A stretch of 22,395 nucleotides of DNA from IMG/VR virus record IMGVR_UViG_3300005433_000018, positions 1 to 22,395 of that record, one strand, 5' to 3'. This DNA comes from a virus. Of the stretch, positions 15,454 to 21,880 are shown piece after piece. Positions within the stretch are counted from its first letter, which is position 1, and every line of letters starts with the position of its first letter. A program made the translations under genes and the position numbers. Below the pieces are notes generated by a model, which saw only the letters and a list, made by a program, of their open reading frames with translations, was not told where the DNA came from and did no database searches.

Positions 15454-15985
15454 ATTGTTAATACTAGACGTAGATGGCGTGTTAACAGATGGCAAGAAAT
15501 ATTACAACCGTGATGGTGATGTAGTAATGAAAACTTTTTGCGACAAAGATTGGACAGCAATAAAAAGATTTAAAGCACTGGGTATAAAAGTTTTATTCTT
15601 ATCGGGCGATCCATTCAATGAGAAGATAGCAAAAAATAGGAACATAGATATAATAATAAACCGGAAAGATGGCACACATCGTGACAAGGGTGATTATGTT
15701 CAAGAAATTTGTAAAAAATATAAAGTAACAACAGACGAAATAGTATTTGTAGGAGACGACATATTCGATATAGGTATAATGGAAAAAGTAAAATACAAAT
15801 ATGCACCGTGTGATTGTCCTGAAGAAATTCAAGAAGTAGTAGACGATATATTACCTGAAGTGGGAGGCCATAACTGTGTAATGTCGTTGTTTGATACTTT
15901 AAGAGAAAGAAAATTACTACCTAAATATAAACTATCTGCACATATAGACAATGTATATGACCTTGACATTAAGGAAAAATTTTAA
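15446..15985 (+). CDS. KdsC-like HAD phosphatase
   Basis: A 179-residue HAD phosphatase of the KdsC/YrbI family. LILDVDGVLTDG holds nucleophile D8 and acid/base D10; S53 (FLSGDP), K81 (RDKGDY) and the GDD pair (D104, D105) complete the motifs. A later GGHNCVMSLFDTL matches the GG-x-(G/A)-R-E segment of KdsC-type C-termini. KdsC hydrolyses KDO-8-phosphate; relatives act on other keto- or aldose phosphates. The ATG at 15446 is preferred over a GTG at 15350 because the protein then begins at the HAD strand and GGAG lies seven bases upstream. It overlaps the GDPD-like gene by 8 bases and joins the next gene through TAATG. The context suggests dephosphorylating a sugar phosphate in the cassette. 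Confidence 0.85.
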   Translation: MIKLLILDVDGVLTDGKKYYNRDGDVVMKTFCDKDWTAIKRFKALGIKVLFLSGDPFNEKIAKNRNIDIIINRKDGTHRDKGDYVQEICKKYKVTTDEIVFVGDDIFDIGIMEKVKYKYAPCDCPEEIQEVVDDILPEVGGHNCVMSLFDTLRERKLLPKYKLSAHIDNVYDLDIKEKF

Positions 15986-16662
15986 TGCATGATATAACTT
16001 TATATGGGCACATGACCGTTGACAGAATTTTTGACGGATTCGAAGAAAGACAAACCTTGGGTGCTATGGCAAACATGTGGAGAACATTCAAACTTATTGG
16101 TAGTGATATAGATATCGGAATGTGTCCAACATCAATAGGTGAAGCCATAGTTTACATTGACAGAGATTCCAGCACTAGATATTCTAACTTTGTGCCAGAT
16201 CTAAAAACCCAAACACCAATAATAAAAGAATCCAAGATATCCCATGCCATGTACATTAATAAATTACAAGATATCAGTTGGCTTAAAGATCTAAAAGGTA
16301 TTGTATCTGCAGATGTCTGTGCAGGTCCTAGGGTAGACAGTTCCTTATTACAACATCTAGATTATTTTTTTATTGCAGATGAAGATGCTTACGCAGACCT
16401 TACAACCATGTGTAAGGACACCAAAGGATATGTAATATTACATACCAATAAAAGCAGTGTGGTATCTGATGGAAGATATGAGACAAAATTCAATATCGAA
16501 GATAACATGTTTATTTCAAAAAGCAATGTTCTGGGTGCGGGCGACATGTTCGCAAGTAGTTTCTTATATGGAATTCATCTTGGCCTACCAATAGATCAGA
16601 CACAAAAATACGCACACGAAACTACAAGTAAACTAATTAAAAATGCAAATGAAAAAATATAA
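15985..16662 (+). CDS. PfkB-family sugar kinase
   Basis: A 225-residue ribokinase-like protein. The second PfkB signature is NVLGAGDMFASSFLYG with GAGD at 184-187 and D187 as catalytic base. Near the N-terminus LGAMANMW (25-32) is the substrate-site GG-x-x-N equivalent, here G-A-M-A-N. It is shorter than a normal PfkB kinase (about 300), mostly through a reduced lid. The closest pathway parallel is the kinase half of HldE, which phosphorylates a heptose-7-phosphate at C1. It lies between the phosphatase and the nucleotidyltransferase-isomerase fusion, sharing one base with the former and overlapping the latter by 20 bases, so the three products should be made together. The true sugar is unknown. 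Confidence 0.82.
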   Translation: MHDITLYGHMTVDRIFDGFEERQTLGAMANMWRTFKLIGSDIDIGMCPTSIGEAIVYIDRDSSTRYSNFVPDLKTQTPIIKESKISHAMYINKLQDISWLKDLKGIVSADVCAGPRVDSSLLQHLDYFFIADEDAYADLTTMCKDTKGYVILHTNKSSVVSDGRYETKFNIEDNMFISKSNVLGAGDMFASSFLYGIHLGLPIDQTQKYAHETTSKLIKNANEKI

Positions 16663-17803
16663 TCTTTTATTACCAATTGCCGGTAAGGCTCAACGTTTCA
16701 TTGACGCAGGATATACGATGCCGAAGCCACTTATACTGGCAAGAAATAAACACGTGATAGATTGGGCTCTCGAATCTGTAGATATAAAAGATTGTAATTT
16801 GATTTTTATGGTACGTGTTGATCACATCTATAATTTTAGTATTGATAAAATTCTAAAACAAAAGTTCGGAGATGATATCAAAATTGTTAAAGTTAATAAG
16901 GTTACAAGGGGTGCTTTAGAAACTTGTACATTGGCCAGGGAACATGTAGATAACGACCTGCCATTAATAATTTATACACCAGATGTTCATTTTGGTCCAA
17001 CTTTCAATCCAGACTCTATACAACAGGACAGTGATGGTTTCCTTTTGACTTTTACAGCAAACAGTCCAGACCACAGTTATTCTGAGTATGGTGAGGACGG
17101 AATAGTGACAAATGTTGTAGAAAAGGAAGTCATATCAAAAGAAGCAAACGTGGGATTGTATCATTTCAAATCAGGAAAAATGTTTCTAAAATATGCTGAC
17201 GAGATGATTGAAAACAATATACTTGTAAAAAATGAATTTTATATCGCACCTATGTACAATTTGATGATTAGAGATGGATTAAAGGTAACAGCCGCCAATA
17301 CAGAAAAAATGCACGTTTTGGGCACTCCGAATCATTTTGAATTTTTTGTAAAAAAAGTAATCACGAGATTTGGTGATAAACCAATTGCACTTGCCAGTGA
17401 TCATTCTGGTTTTGATATAAAAAAACAATGTAAAGATATTTTGGATACAATGGCCTTACCTTACATAGATGTTGGAACTTTTACAAACAAGGCGTGTGAT
17501 TATCCAGACTATGTTTTACAGGTTACAAAACTGATACAGGATAACGAATGTAGTCATGGGATAAGTTTTTGTAGATCAGGACAGGGAGCAAATATTACAG
17601 CAAACAAAGTAAAGGGTGTTATATCGGCACTTTGTTTTGATGAGTACATGGCACAACATGCCATTAAACACAACTGTGCAAACCATTTTTCTATACCATC
17701 GAAATATGTAGACAAGGCACAACTGCAAAGAATAATTGAAACAATGTTGAACACATCATTTGATGGCGGTAGACATTTTACAAGACTACAAAAACTTTTA
17801 TAA
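16643..17803 (+). CDS. Sugar-1-phosphate nucleotidyltransferase fused to RpiB-type isomerase
   Basis: A 386-residue two-domain protein. Residues 1 to about 240 form a sugar nucleotidyltransferase: LLPIAGKAQRF (9-19) with PKP (27-29), then a metal-site strand IIYTPDVHFG and later EKEVISKEANVGLYHF. Residues 246-386 form a complete RpiB/LacAB isomerase domain: ALASDHSGF (H254), GISFCRSGQGANITANK with catalytic-position C310, AIKHN with H343, and GGRHFTRL at the end. RpiB interconverts ribose-5-phosphate and ribulose-5-phosphate; related enzymes isomerise allose- or galactose-6-phosphate. One chain would thus hold the first and last steps of an activation route. Start at 16643 or the ATG at 16649; both overlap the kinase gene. 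Confidence 0.88.
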   Translation: MQMKKYNLLLPIAGKAQRFIDAGYTMPKPLILARNKHVIDWALESVDIKDCNLIFMVRVDHIYNFSIDKILKQKFGDDIKIVKVNKVTRGALETCTLAREHVDNDLPLIIYTPDVHFGPTFNPDSIQQDSDGFLLTFTANSPDHSYSEYGEDGIVTNVVEKEVISKEANVGLYHFKSGKMFLKYADEMIENNILVKNEFYIAPMYNLMIRDGLKVTAANTEKMHVLGTPNHFEFFVKKVITRFGDKPIALASDHSGFDIKKQCKDILDTMALPYIDVGTFTNKACDYPDYVLQVTKLIQDNECSHGISFCRSGQGANITANKVKGVISALCFDEYMAQHAIKHNCANHFSIPSKYVDKAQLQRIIETMLNTSFDGGRHFTRLQKLL

Positions 17804-17804
17804 T

Positions 17805-18437
17805 ATGATCATTCATAACTCAGATCCGCAATACATTTTTGTTGCGGTGCCTAAAACCGGCACAACCACGATACAAAACTTTATGCGTAGTGAACACGTG
17901 ATTCCTGAACTAGCCACAAAGAAATGTAAATGGCTAGTCGGAGATTATCATTCGAGCATTTATGAAATATTAGAAAAATACAATATTACAAACAGTCAAT
18001 CATATTTTAAATTTGCCTTTCATAGGAATCCATGGGATCGTATGGTCTCGTTCTGGCATGATTATACAACAGACCAACTTCATCTCACATGGTCCAAAGA
18101 ACTGTTAGACTATAAAAATTTTGAAACTTTTGTGATAGAGTTTGCAAACAGCAAGTGGAGGCAACATAAAAACTTCAAACCGACAGTGGAGTATACACAC
18201 ATCGACGGCAAACAGGCGGTTGATAAAATTTGTTTGTATGATAACTTTGAAAACGATATTAAGTTTTGTTTTGAAAAAATAAACTTATCATCGGAAAAGT
18301 TTTCAACTACAAAAAAATTACGAAGAGCACCACGAGAAAAAAATTACAAAAAATATTATACTAATGAAAAAATGATACAAGCAGTGGCTGACGCATTTAT
18401 AGAAGACATAAATTTATTTGGAGATAAGTTTGACTGA
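17805..18437 (+). CDS. Sulfotransferase-family protein
   Basis: A 210-residue protein taken from ATG 17805, which follows the previous stop by one base; longer frames from TTG 17760 or ATG 17763 would overlap the fusion gene by some 40 bases. The donor (PAPS) 5'-phosphosulfate loop is VPKTGTTTIQ (15-24), and FAFHRNPWDRMVSFW (70-84) carries the 3'-phosphate-binding Arg. Both are hallmarks of cytosolic-fold carbohydrate sulfotransferases. The C-terminus has REKNYKKYYTNEKMI, a common pattern in this family near the end of the fold. In the glycan cassette it probably sulfates a sugar product. The shortness, relative to typical sulfotransferases of 250-300 residues, is within the range seen in phage forms. 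Confidence 0.85.
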   Translation: MIIHNSDPQYIFVAVPKTGTTTIQNFMRSEHVIPELATKKCKWLVGDYHSSIYEILEKYNITNSQSYFKFAFHRNPWDRMVSFWHDYTTDQLHLTWSKELLDYKNFETFVIEFANSKWRQHKNFKPTVEYTHIDGKQAVDKICLYDNFENDIKFCFEKINLSSEKFSTTKKLRRAPREKNYKKYYTNEKMIQAVADAFIEDINLFGDKFD

Positions 18438-19215
18438 TTGTATTATTTTAACACACGCCTACGTAGAGCAGGACCAAAAATATAAATTGGAACCTATAGA
18501 ATTTGCGGCCAGACATGCCAGGCAGAACAATCCTAACTCCTACATTATATTAGCAGGACATGGATTGAAACCGAATATTGATAACGGAGTTTGTGATTTC
18601 ATACATTGGGAAGATCAGATAAATGCCAAAGATATCAACGTTGGACATCCGAGACTTTGCAATATAGCCTATGACCATGCGGAATCTAGAGGCTTTGAGA
18701 AAATTTTAAAGACGAGGGCAGATTCGATACATCTAATAGAAAATATCGACGCTTACTGTAACAAACTGTTAGGGAATAAAAAATTGCTAGTTACCCAGCA
18801 GACCGCAATAGACAGACCACAAATAGGTGACCTGTTTATGTATGGCGACTTACAGTTCATTAAAAAATGTTGGAACATCGATACATGGTATCCTACCAAG
18901 ACTGGAATCACAAGTCTAGCAATGAATTTCCTTTCGACGGTTAATAAGCAAATAGAATGTGAGCAAGACTGGCACGATGCCTGCATAGACAATCTCAGTT
19001 TTGTTGACATATACAACTTGAAATGGATATGTTTACAGAAAAATTGGAATGAAGTATCACAAAACATTGAAAGTGTTATGAAAAACATCCTACCCAATTG
19101 GCATAATCATCTTTGGGGGAGTAAACAAAAATGGCATACCTGGGACGCTGACGGTAACTTGATTTATTCCAAACCAAAAGTGGGAACAATAACTACTGAA
19201 AAGGATTGGCAATGA
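18430..19215 (+). CDS. WavE-like glycosyltransferase
   Basis: A 261-residue protein whose start is probably TTG 18430: GGAG at 18420-18423 lies six bases upstream, and no ATG is available near the N-terminal strand; TTG 18418 is the alternative. After an ILTHAYVEQD opening, the core motif KILKTRADS (about residues 95-103) matches the K-x-R-x-D centre of WavE-type lipopolysaccharide-synthesis proteins. A later GDLFMYGDLQFIKKCW segment suits an acceptor region. No signal peptide is present. The next gene belongs to the same general class. It overlaps the sulfotransferase by 8 bases and the next start by ATGA. The donor sugar cannot be read from sequence; it may use the NDP-sugar made upstream. 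Confidence 0.65.
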   Translation: MTDCIILTHAYVEQDQKYKLEPIEFAARHARQNNPNSYIILAGHGLKPNIDNGVCDFIHWEDQINAKDINVGHPRLCNIAYDHAESRGFEKILKTRADSIHLIENIDAYCNKLLGNKKLLVTQQTAIDRPQIGDLFMYGDLQFIKKCWNIDTWYPTKTGITSLAMNFLSTVNKQIECEQDWHDACIDNLSFVDIYNLKWICLQKNWNEVSQNIESVMKNILPNWHNHLWGSKQKWHTWDADGNLIYSKPKVGTITTEKDWQ

Positions 19216-19937
19216 AAATAGCAGTTTGTGTAAGTGGTATCACTAGTAGAATACCCGAGTATAAAAAAGTTGTGGAGTTACAACGTAGAGTATTTGGGGA
19301 ATATGATTTTTTCTTTCAACAATGGGAAGGTTACCCAAAACCAGACGTTGCTAATTGCCTGTACAGTCCCGAACCCGAGTGGGACTATCATTGCATTTTA
19401 GAAGCAAAACAAAAACCTGACTGTGAAATTTATAGAAGATATACCAGACCCGGCGGGAAGATAGAACGGAAAGGAATGGCAAAGCAATTCACTTACAGTG
19501 CCAATCAAATCATTTCTCATACCGATCTAGTTGAAAGCCTACCTAAAGAATACACACACATAATAAAGACACGTTTTGATACATTAGTTTCAACTAAAGT
19601 GGATTTCAAACCATACATAGAAATGTTACTAGATGGCTGGAACGTTGGATTTTATCAGGGTGGAAAAGATAATCCAACACCTGGACATACCTTGACAGAA
19701 TATGATCACACCGGTCCAAGATGTAAATGGAGATTGTTTGACCATTTGCTATTTCATCCTCGTGATAGATTAAAGAATGTTTACAAGTTGAAAAACGAAC
19801 AGAAACTGCTTGGTGCCGAGTGGGGTTGGTATCAGTTGCTCGTGGATCAGTGGAATGATCACAAGTATAAAAACATTGTGGGCGGTGAATCATTATTGAA
19901 ATGCACAACACGTCCATTGCAATGGGAGAATTTCTAA
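19212..19937 (+). CDS. WavE-like glycosyltransferase, second copy type
   Basis: A 241-residue protein starting at ATG 19212, with AGG about seven bases before. It opens with MKIAVCVSGITSR, a Rossmann-like strand and loop of GT-type proteins, and then carries HIIKTRFDTLVS, the same K-T-R-x-D motif as the gene before it. WGWYQLLVDQW in the C-terminal third is typical of this group. Similarity to its neighbour is confined to the motif, so they are not a recent duplication. It is joined to that neighbour by an ATGA overlap and to the methyltransferase by TAATG. The likely role is adding a second residue to the same glycan; other uses are possible. Confidence 0.65.
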   Translation: MKIAVCVSGITSRIPEYKKVVELQRRVFGEYDFFFQQWEGYPKPDVANCLYSPEPEWDYHCILEAKQKPDCEIYRRYTRPGGKIERKGMAKQFTYSANQIISHTDLVESLPKEYTHIIKTRFDTLVSTKVDFKPYIEMLLDGWNVGFYQGGKDNPTPGHTLTEYDHTGPRCKWRLFDHLLFHPRDRLKNVYKLKNEQKLLGAEWGWYQLLVDQWNDHKYKNIVGGESLLKCTTRPLQWENF

Positions 19938-20614
19938 TGAAGACTAGAGATTATTTCGGTTGGCATGTCATTGTAAATGATCCAATGTACGATAAACTAC
20001 TTGAGAAAAATAAAGATATCACTAAAGCAGATCAAAAAAATATGGCAGAGGTCCTTAAGCATTATGCTTACGGCAAGAGAACAGCATTAGATATAGGGTG
20101 CCATTATGGTTTCTTTACGAAATTCTTATCTGCTAACTTCGAGCAGGTACATGCATTTGATTTTCCAACTGATATATTGGAATGCTGTAAACTGAATCTA
20201 AAAGATGATAAAAATGTTACAATACATCCTTACGGAATAGGAGATACAAATACATCAGTTGCAACTAATGACTGGTCCGCAAAAAATAGGCGTAGAGGAC
20301 CATTGGGTATGCATGTCGATCCAACAGGTGGAGGTAGACTACATCCAATAAGAACTGTTGATAGTCTGAAACTGCGTAACGTAGATCTCATGATGATAGA
20401 CACCGAAGGATACGAATTGAATGTCCTTAAAGGTGCCCAGCAGACAATCAAACAAAGCAGACCAATTATTGTGTTGGAGTTTAGTAACAAGGCCCTCACA
20501 CGCAAATTTGGCTATAATCTAGATGAATTAGAACAGTATCTAATCAAGATGGAATACATGCCATTGGGTAATATCAATGTAGTAGATCGAGTATTTTTAC
20601 CCACAGGCCTATAA
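19937..20614 (+). CDS. FkbM-family methyltransferase
   Basis: A 225-residue class I methyltransferase from ATG 19937, which shares a base with the preceding stop. TALDIGCHYGFFTKFL contains the SAM-binding DIGCHYG loop, HAFDFPTD gives the acidic ribose-binding turn, and the FkbM signature DLMMIDTEGYELNVLKGA with IIVLEFSN follows. FkbM enzymes O-methylate sugars or polyketides; in glycan clusters they cap sugar hydroxyls. It is the last gene of the cassette, directly before the GCGTAAA repeats and the change in base composition. An N-terminal extension to an upstream ATG is possible in frame but would lie inside the glycosyltransferase gene. Confidence 0.88.
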   Translation: MKTRDYFGWHVIVNDPMYDKLLEKNKDITKADQKNMAEVLKHYAYGKRTALDIGCHYGFFTKFLSANFEQVHAFDFPTDILECCKLNLKDDKNVTIHPYGIGDTNTSVATNDWSAKNRRRGPLGMHVDPTGGGRLHPIRTVDSLKLRNVDLMMIDTEGYELNVLKGAQQTIKQSRPIIVLEFSNKALTRKFGYNLDELEQYLIKMEYMPLGNINVVDRVFLPTGL

Positions 20615-20671
20615 GCGTAAATTACCAAAAATGCGTTTTTTAGAAAATACGCGAAAGCGTAAAAGCGTAAA
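20615..20671 (+). repeat. Three GCGTAAA repeats with a GAAA-tetraloop hairpin
   Basis: GCGTAAA occurs at 20615-20621, 20657-20663 and 20665-20671; the last two form a tandem of period eight (AAGCGTAA). A five-pair stem TACGC/GCGTA (20648-20652 with 20657-20661) encloses a GAAA tetraloop, a stable GNRA hairpin. No T-run follows, so an intrinsic terminator is uncertain. The element sits just after the FkbM gene and right where GC content rises. Confidence 0.5.
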
Positions 20672-20719
20672 GCCGGCCTGACCTGAACCATAATTAACAG
20701 TAACAATGGGAGTTCCACG

Positions 20720-20893
20720 ATGGGCATACACTATGATTACAAAAGCACTCGAGGTGACAAAAAATTGCGGAAGCAACAGGAACGTGAAGAACGAAGGCGT
20801 AGGAAGAAGAAAGACAACGCCAACACACCCAAGAACACTGTGCCCGAAGACGTAGTCCTTACTCTGGACATGATCACCGATCCCAACAGATGA
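20720..20893 (+). CDS. Small highly charged protein coupled to a radical SAM gene
   Basis: A 57-residue protein: an aromatic start (MGIHYDYKSTRGDKK), a strongly basic helix (QQEREERRRRKKK, residues 19-31) and an acidic, hydrophobic tail (VPEDVVLTLDMITDP). GGAG at 20709-20712 lies seven bases before the ATG, a good ribosome binding site. Its stop overlaps the radical SAM start by ATGA, so translation is coupled. It contains no cysteine and no recognised leader motif. It could be an accessory or substrate of the enzyme, or merely a small nucleic-acid-binding protein. No family is recognised. Confidence 0.6.
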   Translation: MGIHYDYKSTRGDKKLRKQQEREERRRRKKKDNANTPKNTVPEDVVLTLDMITDPNR

Positions 20894-21879
20894 TAAACAA
20901 GCGATTGTTCGAACACTACGGCATTGACACCAACAAGGACCTAAAGATTACCAGCAGGTGTGCGAGGCCCTACGACACTGTGCTGATAGACAAGCAGGGT
21001 TCGTGCTACGCCTGTGAATGCACAGCGTGGCTACCACAGAGCATTGGCAACCTACAGGTCAAGAGCCTGGCCGAGATCGTGGGATCCGACATGCACAAAC
21101 ACCTACAGGATTCCATCGCGGACGGCACGTACCGTTACTGCAACAACCATCAGTGCACCTACATCAAGAAGAACATGTTCGATCGACCCGCGGGTGGCAT
21201 CCGACACCTGAGGTTGGCCATAGACGACAGTTGCAATCTGAGGTGTCCCAGTTGCAGGAAGAACCTCATATTCCACAAGGAGGGTTCCGCGTACAACCTG
21301 GGCATCAGGCTGGCGGACAGGATCAACGAATGGCTGTACGACTACGACCACGACATACAGGTGCACATAGGATCGGATGGTGACCCATTCGCATCGCACG
21401 TGTACAGGCACTTCATGGAGCAGACGCCCGAGCGTGACAACATAAAATATTCGATACTGACCAACGCACTGATGTTCCGCGAGTTCCACACACGTGTGCC
21501 ATACGTGATGAGGAACCTCAACGAACTGGGCGTGAGCATAGACGGCGCCAGCAGGGAGACCTATGAGAAACTGAGACTGGGCGGACGCTGGGACAAGGTC
21601 AACGAGAACCTGCAGAGCATAGCCGATGCCAAACAGAAGCACGGCTTCAAGTTCATACTGTACTTCGTGGTGCAGAAGGACAACCATCACGAGATGGATG
21701 ACATGCTGTCATTGGGAGAACGCTATGGCGCTGACAGGGTGAACTTCTCACTGATAGAGGACTGGGGCACCATGCCCGACTTCAAGTCCAAACTGCCACC
21801 ATTGGATGACCCCGCGTTCAAGGAGATGCTGGAGAGGTGCAGTAGGTCAGACATCGGCAACACCTGGTTGCTGACATAG
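20890..21879 (+). CDS. Radical SAM protein with N-terminal SPASM-like region
   Basis: A 329-residue protein. The catalytic cluster site is CNLRCPSC (C115, C119, C122). Unusually, six cysteines come before it (C24, C39, C42, C44, C84, C89), in a pattern of C-x14-C-x2-C-x-C, IGNLQVKSLAEI and then C-x4-C, which is the SPASM order normally found after the barrel. Barrel elements include HIGSDGDP, SILTNA and GVSIDGASRETYEKLR. The C-terminal end (FSLIEDWGTMPDF) closes soon after the barrel. It would carry an auxiliary [4Fe-4S] cluster and modify a peptide or other substrate, unknown here. GC is much higher than in the radical SAM gene at 10174, and the sequences are dissimilar, so the two have separate origins. 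Its stop lies one base from the converging SGNH-like gene. Confidence 0.85.
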   Translation: MINKRLFEHYGIDTNKDLKITSRCARPYDTVLIDKQGSCYACECTAWLPQSIGNLQVKSLAEIVGSDMHKHLQDSIADGTYRYCNNHQCTYIKKNMFDRPAGGIRHLRLAIDDSCNLRCPSCRKNLIFHKEGSAYNLGIRLADRINEWLYDYDHDIQVHIGSDGDPFASHVYRHFMEQTPERDNIKYSILTNALMFREFHTRVPYVMRNLNELGVSIDGASRETYEKLRLGGRWDKVNENLQSIADAKQKHGFKFILYFVVQKDNHHEMDDMLSLGERYGADRVNFSLIEDWGTMPDFKSKLPPLDDPAFKEMLERCSRSDIGNTWLLT

Positions 21880-21880
21880 A

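Noticed and set aside
17760-17804. N-terminal extension of the sulfotransferase from TTG 17760 or ATG 17763
   Set aside because: It would overlap the end of the fusion gene by more than 40 bases and add 14-15 residues before the usual start of the fold; ATG 17805 fits better.
20720-20893. RiPP precursor peptide for the downstream radical SAM enzyme
   Set aside because: The position fits, but there is no Cys, no recognisable leader and no core repeat, so it is kept only as an unknown coupled protein.
21103-21690. Long minus-strand open frame of 195 codons opposite the radical SAM gene
   Set aside because: It mirrors the high-GC radical SAM gene, whose cysteine motifs and barrel segments are real; the antisense product is low-complexity with no motif.
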